Assembly: GCF_018614975.1 (NCBI RefSeq)
Contig: NZ_JAGGNR010000039.1
Location: forward strand, 23,940 to 87,939
DNA: 64,000 bases
DNA from: Paenibacillus polymyxa
Lineage (GTDB): Bacteria; Bacillota; Bacilli; Paenibacillales; Paenibacillaceae
Direction of reading: 5' to 3'
The notes under the pieces are model-generated. The model saw only the letters and a list, made by a program, of their open reading frames with translations. It had not been told where the DNA came from and did not search any database. This document shows, piece by piece, positions 17,261 to 25,501 of the stretch; the first letter of the stretch is position 1, and each line of letters starts with the position of its first letter. The position numbers and the translations under genes were made by a program.

Positions 17261-18136
17261 GTGACGGAATTACTCGATCCACGAGTAGATTTTGTGTTCA
17301 AACGCATTTTTGGAAGTGAGCAAAACAAAGATGTTTTGTTAGCTTTTCTGAACAGCACGTTTATAGAGACCGGCGAATCTCCGCTTACGGAGATTACGGT
17401 TATTAACACGTACACGGATAAGGATAGTCCGGAGGATAAACAATCCATTCTGGATATTAAAGCGAAGACGGTAGAAGGCAAACTAATCAACATTGAAATG
17501 CAGCTGTTTAACCCGTATAACATGGAGAAAAGGACGTTGTTTTATTGGAGTGAGATGTACTTTCATCAGATAAAAAAGGGTGAAAACTATAATCTGCTCA
17601 AAAAATGCGTGACTATTAATATCCTCAATTATTCCTGTCTGGATAATGAGCGATATCACAATGTTTTTCATTTACGAGAAGATCATACAGGTATTGGTTT
17701 GACGGATGATATCGAAATACATGTAATGGAACTGACCAAACTGGATCAGTATTCTGTTCCGATGGAAAAGGGCGGACTCATAAACTGGTTATTATTCCTG
17801 AAAGGGATAGACACATCAAACTGGGAGGTGCTGGCTATGAATGAACCGATGCTGAAAAAGGCGATGGATACGCTGGAATTTCTAAGTCAGGATGCGGCCA
17901 CCAGAATGGCCTATGACGCTCGGATGAAAGCACTTAGTGACGAGAAATCGATGATCGAAGGCGCACGAGCTGAAGGTGCAGCCAAAGGCAAGCTGGAAGG
18001 TAAATTGGAAGGTAAATTGGAAGGCAAGCGAGAAATGGCACGGGAACTGCTCGCACTGGGTGTCGATATGTCTGCAATCGTGAAGGCCTCAGGTCTCCCC
18101 GAAGAAGAGATCAGAAAGCTGCTTTCTGATCCGTAA
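17261..18136 (+). CDS. Rpn family PD-(D/E)XK nuclease (recombination-promoting nuclease / putative transposase)
   Basis: A 291-residue protein. The N-terminal half is a PD-(D/E)XK nuclease: LLDPRVDFVFKRIFG (residues 4-18) leads into LDIKAKT with Asp65 and NIEMQ with Glu79 and Gln81, the expected catalytic residues. From about residue 193 there is a helical C-terminal domain with a KLEG repeat (KGKLEGKLEGKLEGK) and a terminal HTH-like helix pair, AIVKASGLPEEEIRKLL. Rpn proteins cut DNA and several act in phage defence. An in-frame internal start at 17837 would yield the C-terminal domain alone. The GTG start follows GGAG at ten bases. It is a single gene with its own promoter and terminator. 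Confidence 0.88.
   Translation: MTELLDPRVDFVFKRIFGSEQNKDVLLAFLNSTFIETGESPLTEITVINTYTDKDSPEDKQSILDIKAKTVEGKLINIEMQLFNPYNMEKRTLFYWSEMYFHQIKKGENYNLLKKCVTINILNYSCLDNERYHNVFHLREDHTGIGLTDDIEIHVMELTKLDQYSVPMEKGGLINWLLFLKGIDTSNWEVLAMNEPMLKKAMDTLEFLSQDAATRMAYDARMKALSDEKSMIEGARAEGAAKGKLEGKLEGKLEGKREMARELLALGVDMSAIVKASGLPEEEIRKLLSDP
17837..18136 (+). CDS. Possible intragenic small Rpn protein (C-terminal domain, candidate antitoxin)
   Basis: Within the Rpn nuclease gene and in the same frame, GGGAGG at 17823-17828 stands eight bases before ATG at 17837. Translation from here would give a 99-residue protein beginning MNEPMLKKAM. The stand-alone protein encoded at 23687 begins at the equivalent point (MHEPEPALKKAM). 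In E. coli RpnA and some relatives, a small protein made from an internal start is known to inhibit the full-length nuclease. The in-frame ribosome binding site is seen directly; production of the small protein is inference. Confidence 0.55.
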   Translation: MNEPMLKKAMDTLEFLSQDAATRMAYDARMKALSDEKSMIEGARAEGAAKGKLEGKLEGKLEGKREMARELLALGVDMSAIVKASGLPEEEIRKLLSDP

Positions 18137-18163
18137 CATGATTTGAATAAAATAGTATACTCA

Positions 18164-18195
18164 GGGCCGATCCAATTACGGATTGGCTCTTTTTG
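18164..18195 (+). terminator. Rho-independent terminator after rpn gene
   Basis: GGGCCGATCC and GGATTGGCTC form a stem with a short loop, followed by five T residues. Confidence 0.75.
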
Positions 18196-18352
18196 TTGCC
18201 TTTGGGGTATAAAGAATATAGAGCAAAGTCCAAGCGGAGAGGAAGCTGCCTTCTGCTGGAAAGAACAAAGTCCTCATGGCGAAATGGTATAGACCTTGTT
18301 AACATAGACCGATATAAACCAACTCATGACATAGATAAAGAGGATGAATCCC

Positions 18353-19063
18353 ATGAATAAAAAAGTGCTGGTGGTTGATGACGAATCAAGTATCGTCAGT
18401 GCCATTGCTTACGCGCTGCGGCGCGAAGGATATGAAGTAGAGACTGCAAGTGACGGCGAAGAGGCCTTGGTCAAGGTCGCATCGTTTCACCCACAGGTGA
18501 TGATTCTGGACGTGATGATGCCAAGGCTTGATGGATACGGCGTATGCCGCAGGCTGGAGGACCGCGAGGATATCGGCATTATTTTGCTGACTGTCAAAAA
18601 TGATATCGTAGACAAGATCGTTGGCTTGGAAATGGGCGCCGATGATTACATGACCAAACCATTCGAGATCCGTGAACTGCTGGCAAGGGTGAAAGCACTC
18701 ATGCGCCGTGTTGAGAAAAGCAGTCCACCACCTGACGATTCGAAGAATCAGGCCATCGTGAATGGCACACTGCGTATTCATGTTGCTCACCGCACGGTGA
18801 CCGTGAATGAGGAAAAGCTGGATCTGACACCAAAAGAGTTCGATCTGCTGACCATTCTCATGTCCAATCCTGAGCGGGTGTACACACGAGACGATCTGCT
18901 GGATCAGGTCTGGGGCATGGAATATACAGGTGGCACACGGACCGTGGACATTCACATTCAGCGTTTGCGCAAAAAAATCGGAGATACGGATCAGCAAAAA
19001 TTGCAGACCGTATACGGGATTGGCTACAAAGCATCTGCCCCTGATACAGGCGGGCCCATATGA
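18353..19063 (+). CDS. OmpR family response regulator
   Basis: A 236-residue cytosolic regulator. The receiver domain has VVDDE at residues 7-11, phosphoacceptor Asp53 in ILDVMMPRLDG, and Lys in MTKPFE. The C-terminal winged helix includes LTPKEFDLL and GGTRTVDIHIQRLRKKIGD. AAAGAGG at 18337-18343 sits nine bases before the ATG at 18353; an ATG at 18344 is too close to it. The stop overlaps the start of the histidine kinase gene (ATGA), so the two form a cognate pair. Confidence 0.92.
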   Translation: MNKKVLVVDDESSIVSAIAYALRREGYEVETASDGEEALVKVASFHPQVMILDVMMPRLDGYGVCRRLEDREDIGIILLTVKNDIVDKIVGLEMGADDYMTKPFEIRELLARVKALMRRVEKSSPPPDDSKNQAIVNGTLRIHVAHRTVTVNEEKLDLTPKEFDLLTILMSNPERVYTRDDLLDQVWGMEYTGGTRTVDIHIQRLRKKIGDTDQQKLQTVYGIGYKASAPDTGGPI

Positions 19064-20550
19064 GAGTCAGCATCAAGCTGAAGTTCAGTGTTTTTCTGGC
19101 AGCCTTGCTTATCCTGACCGTGGTGGTGCTCAGTTCACTGGTCCTGCGCGGTATTGAACGCAATCAGCAGTCACAGATAGAAGGTATTTTATCACAGCAG
19201 ACACGGCTGGTGAATCTGAATGTGAGACAGTCCTACTATACGGAGTCCGTTCATCTCGATCAGGACGTTTTTTTACAGCGAAATGGCCGCAGGCTGGCAC
19301 AGGAACTGGCCAACTCTACCGGATTGCCAATAGCACTCTATAACATGACAGGCCAGCAGGTGGGAGCATCCTTCGCCTCCAGCGAGAGTGAACTCGTTCA
19401 GGAAACGTTAGACTATGCACTGCAAAATAAAATTGCCTATCATGAACAAGGGGACACCCTGCTCTACGCTGCACCATTGGACGGCCCGGATGGGCAGATG
19501 GGAGCAGTGTGGATACAATATCCTGTCCAGAGCTACCATGAATTCTATACTCGCATCCTTCAACTGTTCACATGGGCAGGGATTGCGGTTGTTGCGCTGA
19601 GCTTCATATTAGGTTATCTGTTCTACAATCGGTTTGCCGTTGCGATTGCCCGGCTGAAGAAGTCCGCAGATTCCATTCGCGAAGGGAATTACATTACGGA
19701 GTCTCCTGTAAGGAGTAAGGATGAATTGGGAGAGCTGGGGCAGGGCATTTATTATATGAGTACATCCATTCAGCAAAATATCACAGCCATGCATGCGGAG
19801 CAGCAGAAGTTACAACTGGCGATTGAGAAACTTCAGGCGCTGGAACAGCAGCAGAAACAATACATCGGTAACATCAGCCATGAGTTCAAGACACCGCTAA
19901 CATCGATCAAAGCTTATGTGGAGCTGCTCGACATGTATAAAGATGATCCGCAACTGCTTGATGATGCCACAAGTAACATTGGCAAAGAAACGGAGCGGCT
20001 GTACGAGATGGTAGAAAAAGTACTGCATTTATCTGCCTTGGAGAAGTATGACTTCGAGAACCAGGCCGAAGATGTAGAGGTCAGCGCTCTACTGAAGGAT
20101 GCCTGTGGCCGGATGCGTGGGAAAGCGGAGAAGTTTGCGCTGAACATGGAACTGGATCTTGAACCGGCGGTGATCCGCAGCGATCGGGAGAGTCTTATGC
20201 ATATTTTCATCAACATGCTGGATAATGCCATCAAATATAACGTTCCGGATGGTGTGATCCGGGTGGAGAACGAACTGCGGATGCAGAAGCGTCAAGCGGT
20301 CATTCGCATCTACAACTCGGGTACGCCGATTCCGGAAGAGGCGCGGGAGAAGATTTTTGAACCCTTTTACACTGTGAACAAAGACAGAGCCAGAACAACG
20401 GGCGGAACCGGACTCGGACTATCTCTCGTGAAGCAGTTTGTTGAAAAACAGGGCGGTACAATCACCTTACTTCCAAGCAGTACGGGCGATTCGCAGAATG
20501 GAGAAGGTGTGACCTTCCAACTCGTATTTCCTTTGGCTGATTCAAGTTAA
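19060..20550 (+). CDS. Sensor histidine kinase, HisKA type
   Basis: A 496-residue membrane kinase. Helix 1 spans about residues 9-29 and helix 2 about 171-191, enclosing an extracellular sensor of about 140 residues; then come HAMP (about 190-245), the dimerisation helix with His274 in NISHEFKTPLTSI, and the ATPase domain with NMLDNAIKYN and TGGTGLGLSLV. It is translationally coupled to the OmpR-type regulator upstream. A lipoprotein gene follows after 84 bases and may be part of the same unit. The signal is not identifiable. Confidence 0.92.
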   Translation: MRVSIKLKFSVFLAALLILTVVVLSSLVLRGIERNQQSQIEGILSQQTRLVNLNVRQSYYTESVHLDQDVFLQRNGRRLAQELANSTGLPIALYNMTGQQVGASFASSESELVQETLDYALQNKIAYHEQGDTLLYAAPLDGPDGQMGAVWIQYPVQSYHEFYTRILQLFTWAGIAVVALSFILGYLFYNRFAVAIARLKKSADSIREGNYITESPVRSKDELGELGQGIYYMSTSIQQNITAMHAEQQKLQLAIEKLQALEQQQKQYIGNISHEFKTPLTSIKAYVELLDMYKDDPQLLDDATSNIGKETERLYEMVEKVLHLSALEKYDFENQAEDVEVSALLKDACGRMRGKAEKFALNMELDLEPAVIRSDRESLMHIFINMLDNAIKYNVPDGVIRVENELRMQKRQAVIRIYNSGTPIPEEAREKIFEPFYTVNKDRARTTGGTGLGLSLVKQFVEKQGGTITLLPSSTGDSQNGEGVTFQLVFPLADSS

Positions 20551-20634
20551 CAAGTTCGAAACAAGTCTGAATAACTTTGGAAGTATGCGATGTGTATGCT
20601 TGGTCTATAGCAAGAGAAACCAGGGGGGACCATC

Positions 20635-21741
20635 ATGAATTGGAAACAAGCAGCTTGGGGCACGTTCGGAGCCATTGCCCTGTTAACGATAGCAGCATGC
20701 GGGGGAACAACAGACCCGGGGGGCAACACACAAGGTGGGAAAACGGGCACCGATATTACAGTCAAAGATAATACCAACACGTCCGTGTACCAGAGCTTCA
20801 AGCTGGAGAAAATCGATAAACTTCCGAATATGCGCGGGATCGCATGGCTAAGTGACGACTGGATTGTATCCGACAAGGAGAACAAGTCCTTGAAACCCGT
20901 CACGGTTGAAGGTCAGGAAAGATACCCGCATAACTTATATATGTATGATCTGACGAAAGGCACAGACACACCACTCAAGGAAAGTGAAGCCAGCCTGGGT
21001 GCACCGCTGGTGTCACCGGATGGTCAGTACCTGTTCTACCGGGAGCCGGAGGAAAATACGGGCAAAGGCTACTTTCTGAACCTGCATAACGGGGAGACAA
21101 CCCCTGCTGGTAAGGAGGATGGATTCATACAAGAGGGCGCATGGCTGGATAATGAACATGTTGTTTTCCCCAATATGAAAGGTGATCTGATCTCGGCAAG
21201 TGTGGATGGCACAACGAAGGTACTGGTGGAGACAGGCAATTTCAATGTGCGGAGTATCGAGGTGTCAGGCAATATGCTCTATTATATTACGGGTGAAGAC
21301 GGCCAGCTGAATGCATACGATGCGAAGACGGGTGACGTGAAACAGGTGCTGAAAAGTGTGGAGTGGGTCATCCCTTCTAATGATGGAACAAGGCTTGCGA
21401 TTGTGAAAAGAACAGCGGATACCAAACGGGCGCTGGTGCTCACCGATCTGGAAGGCAATGAGAAGGCTACGCTCGCCAGAGGCACACAGATTTTCGGCAC
21501 AAGCTGGTCGGGTGATGATTCCAAGATTGCGTATACGATCAATTCCGAGAATGATAATGAGAAAGGGCTGTTTGTCTCTAACACGGAGTCGGCAGAACAG
21601 TTCCAGATCTCGGCGGATATGGACAACGCGTCTGACCCACTCGCCTGGAGCCCGGAAGGCAATAAGATCCTGTTATCGCAGGCGGTATTAGAAAACGAAT
21701 CGTATCACTTTGTAACCTCAGTCATTACGATCTCGGAGTAG
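20635..21741 (+). CDS. Lipoprotein with TolB-like beta-propeller repeats, function unknown
   Basis: A 368-residue exported protein. The signal peptide ends in a lipobox IAAC with Cys22, followed by a Gly/Thr/Asn linker. The mature part consists of repeated short blades of the TolB/WD40-like type (for example LVSPDGQYLFYRE, IPSNDGTRLAIVK, WSGDDSKIAYTI and WSPEGNKILLSQ), about six in number. Such propellers usually bind peptides, polysaccharide or partner proteins. GGGGGGACC precedes the ATG. Its place behind a two-component system suggests an accessory sensor or a target gene. No enzymatic motif was recognised. Confidence 0.8.
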   Translation: MNWKQAAWGTFGAIALLTIAACGGTTDPGGNTQGGKTGTDITVKDNTNTSVYQSFKLEKIDKLPNMRGIAWLSDDWIVSDKENKSLKPVTVEGQERYPHNLYMYDLTKGTDTPLKESEASLGAPLVSPDGQYLFYREPEENTGKGYFLNLHNGETTPAGKEDGFIQEGAWLDNEHVVFPNMKGDLISASVDGTTKVLVETGNFNVRSIEVSGNMLYYITGEDGQLNAYDAKTGDVKQVLKSVEWVIPSNDGTRLAIVKRTADTKRALVLTDLEGNEKATLARGTQIFGTSWSGDDSKIAYTINSENDNEKGLFVSNTESAEQFQISADMDNASDPLAWSPEGNKILLSQAVLENESYHFVTSVITISE

Positions 21742-21798
21742 GATGATTGTTGCAGACAGATATGTTCCATATCTTTCATCCCTTTCTATACATTTATA

Positions 21799-21826
21799 TT
21801 GACTAAGCTATTCCGCTTCCGATAAA
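21799..21826 (+). promoter_or_regulatory. Probable promoter of trhO
   Basis: TTGACT at 21799-21804 and GATAAA at 21821-21826 are separated by 16 bases; TAAACT at 21823 is an alternative -10. A terminator-like stem follows before trhO begins. Confidence 0.45.
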
Positions 21827-21857
21827 CTAGAATGCAGGAATAAAGGTCGAATGTCAG

Positions 21858-21904
21858 GCAGCAGTTCGAGACGATGTTTCGGGCGGCTGTTTATTTTCTT
21901 TTTA
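21858..21904 (+). terminator. Terminator-like stem in the trhO leader (possible attenuator)
   Basis: CAGCAGTTCGAGAC and GTTTCGGGCGGCTG form an imperfect stem followed by TTTATTTTCTTTTT. It lies downstream of the probable trhO promoter and upstream of the coding region. It could be a transcription attenuator, or merely the terminator of the preceding lipoprotein gene, 120 bases after its stop. Confidence 0.5.
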
Positions 21905-21980
21905 ACAGTAAGGGTGCAACGTAGTCGTCTTGCCGGATGATCCGGCTAATAACAACATGGAATAGGAACAGGTGATATAC

Positions 21981-22868
21981 ATGTGTAACAGCGCGTACCG
22001 CGTGCTTTTATATTATAAGTTCGTGAAGATTGAAGACCCCGAGACGTTTACACAAGAGCATCTGCAATACTGCAAGGACCTGGGTGTGAAAGGCCGTATT
22101 CTAATCGCATCCGAAGGTATTAACGGTACGGTATCCGGAACGCCTGAACAGACGGAACAGTATATGAAAGACATGCATGCAAACCCGCTGTTCAGCGATA
22201 TGGTGTTCAAGATTGATGATGTGGAAGAGCATGCGTTCAAAAAAATCTTTGTTCGTCACAAAGCAGAGCTGGTAACGTTCCGCGTGGACGAAGATCTTGA
22301 TCCAAATGTGATTAGCGGCAAACGCCTTTCACCGAAGGAGTTCCATGAACATCTGCAACGTGATGACGTCATCGTTATTGATGGTCGCAATGATTATGAA
22401 TACGAAATTGGTCACTTCCGCGGGGCCATCCGTCCAGATGTTGAGTCGTTCCGTGAGTTTCCGGAGTGGATTCGGGAGAACCTGGGTGACATGAAGGACA
22501 AAACGATCATTACGTACTGCACTGGCGGCATTCGCTGCGAGAAGCTGACCGGGTTCATGATCAATGAAGGCTTCCAGGACGTGGCTCAACTGGACGGCGG
22601 TATTGTCACGTACGGTAAAGACCCTGAAGTACAAGGCCATCTGTTCGATGGCAAGTGTTACGTGTTTGACGAGCGGATCTCTGTACCGATTAACCGGACA
22701 GAAGAGGATATTGTCATTGCCAGCTGTTATCACTGTGGAACGACACATGACCGATATATTAATTGTCCAACCTGCAACCTGCAGCATGTAAGTTGTGAGG
22801 ATTGCGAAGAGACGCATAACCGCTTTTGCTCGGATGCCTGCCGGGAGGCAGCACCGGTACACGCATAA
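21981..22868 (+). CDS. trhO: tRNA uridine(34) hydroxylase, rhodanese-like
   Basis: A 295-residue protein predicted to hydroxylate uridine 34 of some tRNAs, using a prephenate-independent oxygen-dependent route known for TrhO. An N-terminal acylphosphatase-like domain contains YRVLLYYKFV and GRILIASEGINGTVSG. The central rhodanese domain contains VIDGRNDYEYEIGHFRGAI and the active loop YCTGGIRCEK with its catalytic Cys. A C-terminal zinc-binding tail holds CYHCG and CPTC plus further CxxC and C-terminal Cys residues. AGGTGA lies six bases before the ATG at 21981. It is followed at once by a SufR-like regulator gene, probably in the same operon. Confidence 0.9.
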   Translation: MCNSAYRVLLYYKFVKIEDPETFTQEHLQYCKDLGVKGRILIASEGINGTVSGTPEQTEQYMKDMHANPLFSDMVFKIDDVEEHAFKKIFVRHKAELVTFRVDEDLDPNVISGKRLSPKEFHEHLQRDDVIVIDGRNDYEYEIGHFRGAIRPDVESFREFPEWIRENLGDMKDKTIITYCTGGIRCEKLTGFMINEGFQDVAQLDGGIVTYGKDPEVQGHLFDGKCYVFDERISVPINRTEEDIVIASCYHCGTTHDRYINCPTCNLQHVSCEDCEETHNRFCSDACREAAPVHA

Positions 22869-22880
22869 GCAGGAGAGCAG

Positions 22881-23528
22881 GTGCTGATCGTGAAGCGCGA
22901 AGAGGAACGAACGACGCGTGAACGGATTTTGTTCATGCTGAAGCAGCAAGGTACATTGACCGCGAGGGAAATGACAGCTGATCTGGGTCTGACCGGCATG
23001 GCCATTCGCCGTCATCTGACGGCGCTGGAGCAGGACGGCTGGATCGAGGTTCGGGAGGCCAGGGCTACGGCCGGACGTCCGTCCTCGGTGTACCAACTGA
23101 CGGTACGCGGGGACAGCTTTTTCCCAAAATCATATTCGTCCCTTACGCTGGAACTGCTTGAAGAATTGTCTGACTCAGCCGGGAGCGGTGTGGTGGACGC
23201 ATTGTTCGAGAGTCGCCGGGACAAGCTGCTTCGTAGCGGATTGCCACAGATGGAGGGCCAGGATCTGGCCGGACGGGTGGAGGAACTCGCGCGAATTCAG
23301 AATGCCAACGGATATATGGCGGATGCGTCCAGAGATGCAGATGGAACCTACGTCATTACGGAAATGAACTGCCCGATTGTGCAAGTCGCGAGTGTCTACA
23401 AGCAGGCTTGCCGCTGTGAACTCGAACTGTTTCGCTCGCTGCTTCAAGCCGAGGTGGAGCGTACTGAATGTTATGCCGATGGCGGCAAAAGGTGCAAATA
23501 TGAGATTCGCGAAGCGTCGGGGAATTAA
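22881..23528 (+). CDS. SufR-like winged-helix regulator with probable Fe-S cysteines
   Basis: A 215-residue protein. The N-terminal winged helix (about residues 10-75) contains MTADLGLTGMAIRRHLTALE as helix-turn-helix and a wing with AGRPSSVYQLT. The C-terminal domain carries Cys164 in NCPIVQVA, Cys177, Cys179, Cys197 and Cys205 in GGKRCKYEI. Cys164, Cys177 and Cys205 give the spacing C-x12-C-x27-C, close to that of the iron-sulfur ligands in SufR-type repressors. It is therefore likely to sense iron-sulfur or redox state. The GTG at 22881 follows AGGAG. It is 12 bases after trhO. The targets are unknown; the family commonly controls Fe-S assembly genes, which are not in this window. Confidence 0.8.
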   Translation: MLIVKREEERTTRERILFMLKQQGTLTAREMTADLGLTGMAIRRHLTALEQDGWIEVREARATAGRPSSVYQLTVRGDSFFPKSYSSLTLELLEELSDSAGSGVVDALFESRRDKLLRSGLPQMEGQDLAGRVEELARIQNANGYMADASRDADGTYVITEMNCPIVQVASVYKQACRCELELFRSLLQAEVERTECYADGGKRCKYEIREASGN

Positions 23529-23539
23529 CTGGTTTATAC

Positions 23540-23580
23540 AAAAGAGATTGTTTCGATTTGTCGAAATAGTCTCTTTTTTT
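23540..23580 (+). terminator. Rho-independent terminator after sufR-like gene
   Basis: AAAGAGATTGTTTCGA and TCGAAATAGTCTCTTT pair around a four-base loop and end in a T run. Confidence 0.9.
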
Positions 23581-23622
23581 GAATAAAAATGACGTAAACA
23601 CGTTATTTTATAGTAAGATGCG

Positions 23623-23631
23623 TGATATAAT
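23623..23631 (+). promoter_or_regulatory. Extended -10 promoter of the stand-alone Rpn C-terminal gene
   Basis: TGATATAAT is identical to the extended -10 of the full-length rpn gene at 17226-17234. It shows that this short gene has its own promoter rather than being an expression-less fragment. Confidence 0.6.
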
Positions 23632-23686
23632 TTGAAATAACATCCAGATGTTTTATACATAACTCAATATTAGATGGGAGGCGTTA

Positions 23687-24019
23687 ATGATGCACGAACC
23701 CGAACCGGCTTTGAAAAAGGCCATGAATCTATTGAAGGAACTGAGCGAGGATGAAGAGTTCCGTCAACAATATGAAGCACGTCAAAAGTTTTTACGGGAT
23801 CAAGTATCCATGATGGAAGGCGCACGAGAAGAGGGTCTCAAAAAAGGCATGGAGGAAGGAATTCAAAAAGGAATCGAAGAAGGGATCAAAGAGGGTGAAG
23901 CTGAGAGCAAGCGGAAAATCGCAATGAATATGCTCAATTTAGGTCTTGATCGAGAGACCATTGTCAAAGCGACGAGACTAACCTCTGCTGAAGTGAAAGC
24001 AATCCAGCAAGAAAAATAA
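23687..24019 (+). CDS. Stand-alone C-terminal domain of an Rpn family protein (no nuclease domain)
   Basis: A 110-residue protein homologous by eye to residues 193-291 of the Rpn nuclease encoded at 17261. Matches include the opening (MHEPEPALKKAM versus MNEPMLKKAM), MEGAREEGLKKG versus IEGARAEGAAKG, a lysine/glutamate/glycine-rich heptad-like repeat, and a terminal helix pair NLGLDRETIVKATRL versus ALGVDMSAIVKASGL. No nuclease domain or remnant is seen upstream; instead there is an extended -10 promoter, then GGGAGG before two consecutive ATGs (23687 and 23690). It may be a truncated relic or an active small partner that binds and restrains Rpn nucleases; the intact promoter, ribosome binding site, frame and terminator favour an active gene. 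Confidence 0.75.
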   Translation: MMHEPEPALKKAMNLLKELSEDEEFRQQYEARQKFLRDQVSMMEGAREEGLKKGMEEGIQKGIEEGIKEGEAESKRKIAMNMLNLGLDRETIVKATRLTSAEVKAIQQEK

Positions 24020-24031
24020 GCTATATATACT

Positions 24032-24064
24032 AGGCAACTCGCATAACTTGCGGGTTGCTTTTTT
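24032..24064 (+). terminator. Rho-independent terminator
   Basis: GGCAACTCGCA and TGCGGGTTGCT pair around a five-base loop and are followed by T residues. Confidence 0.85.
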
Positions 24065-24340
24065 GCCGTTATGTAATGTTTCCTATCACATCATACGATG
24101 AAACTAAATTGGAAGCGGTTCAACCATTGACGGATATCGGGAGGCCCCTTAATATTAGGGGAACAATAAAACACCAACACGGGTCATGGACTTCAGTCGC
24201 ATGAGAAAAGTCTATATTTGTCTGCTTTTGTCGATCAAAGCAACAATGCGTTGAAGCGTTCGTTTTGTCCCGCCCTATCGTGTCAATGGAATCTCGATAA
24301 GGGTAACCACATTTTATAAGATGGAGAGGGGTTCTCACAC
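24065..24340 (+). other. Non-coding leader of the TrpX-type importer
   Basis: No gene is supported here. A short near-palindrome CCCCTTAATATTAGGGG lies at about 24145-24161. A T-box was looked for, because transporters of this type are often controlled by tRNA-Trp, but the conserved AGGGTGGAACCGCG box is absent. Confidence 0.4.
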
Positions 24341-25390
24341 ATGAAAAAGAAATTTTGGATGTCACTGATGATGGTTGCTTCAATGATCGTTGCAGCAGGT
24401 TGCGGAAATAACAGCGGTACAGGCTCGGAATCCGAAGGATCAGGGACTACAACAGGTGGAGGCAGCGAGGAAAAATCATATCAGATTGCTATCTCCCAGA
24501 TTGTTGAACATCCATCTTTGGATGCTACACGTGAAGGATTCATCGCAGCCCTGAAGGAAGCAGGCATTGAAGAGAACAAAAACCTCAAAATTGATTACAA
24601 TAACGCGCAAGGTGATTCGACGAACAACCTGTCCATTGCACAGAAAATCTCGGGTGATTCCAAAAATGATCTCGTACTCGGCATCGCAACACCATCTGCG
24701 CTGGCGCTGGCTCAACAAGTGAAGGACAAGCCATTGTTGTTCGCAGCGGTGACAGACCCACTGGGTGCCAAACTGGTGAGCGATATGGACAAGCCGGGCG
24801 GCAATGTTACAGGTGCATCGGATACGAATCCGGAGGCTATTGTACAATTGGCTGACTTTATCGCTAAAAATCTGCCGGATGTGAAAACGGTGGGCTTGGT
24901 CATTAACGAAGGTGAACCAAATGCGGTGGTTATGGCAGATAACGCAGAAAAAGCGCTGGCAACACATAATATCAAGCTGGTGAAAGCACCAGTTACGAAT
25001 ACATCTGAAGTAAAACAGGCAACGGATTCCCTCGTTGGCAAAGTAGACGCTTTCTACATTACGCTTGATAACTCTGTCGTGAGTGCGGTTGATACGATCA
25101 TCCAAACGGCGAACAGCAACAAAATTCCGTTCTTCTCCAGTGATCGGGATACCGTAGAAAAAGGAGCTTTCGCAACGGTTGGCTTCAAATATTATGACCA
25201 CGGATATCAGGTTGGAGAGATGGCTGCGGACATTCTGAAAAATGGTACGAATCCTGGTGATATGAAAGTCACCGTTCCGGACAAACTGGATCTGATCCTG
25301 AACCTGAAAGCGGCTGAAGCCCAGGGCATTACGGTTACGGATGAGATGAAAGCGGAAGTAAAAGACCAGGAAAACAACATTATTCAATGA
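24341..25390 (+). CDS. ABC transporter substrate-binding lipoprotein (TrpX/ABC_sub_bind family)
   Basis: A 349-residue lipoprotein with lipobox VAAGC (Cys21), followed by a Gly/Ser/Thr/Glu linker. The mature part has the periplasmic-binding fold of the ABC_sub_bind family: IAISQIVEHPSLDATREGFIAAL, NAQGDSTNNLSIAQK, VLGIATPSALALAQQ, LLFAAVTDPLGA and VTGASDT. Characterised relatives bind tryptophan or other aromatic ligands, but the specificity here is unproven. GGAGAGGGG precedes the ATG. It heads a complete importer with a permease and an ATPase gene. Confidence 0.88.
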   Translation: MKKKFWMSLMMVASMIVAAGCGNNSGTGSESEGSGTTTGGGSEEKSYQIAISQIVEHPSLDATREGFIAALKEAGIEENKNLKIDYNNAQGDSTNNLSIAQKISGDSKNDLVLGIATPSALALAQQVKDKPLLFAAVTDPLGAKLVSDMDKPGGNVTGASDTNPEAIVQLADFIAKNLPDVKTVGLVINEGEPNAVVMADNAEKALATHNIKLVKAPVTNTSEVKQATDSLVGKVDAFYITLDNSVVSAVDTIIQTANSNKIPFFSSDRDTVEKGAFATVGFKYYDHGYQVGEMAADILKNGTNPGDMKVTVPDKLDLILNLKAAEAQGITVTDEMKAEVKDQENNIIQ

Positions 25391-25501
25391 GTTATGAGAT
25401 TGATTCAATAATCTGACCGGAGTGTAATCCGGCAGAATGGATGCGAGGCGAACATGCAACGGGTTCGCCTCATTCTTTTCGATAGACAGGGAGGAAGTAG
25501 C

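Noticed and set aside
24065..24340. T-box riboswitch before the TrpX-type importer
   Set aside because: The conserved T-box sequence and a matching terminator are absent; only a short palindrome is present.
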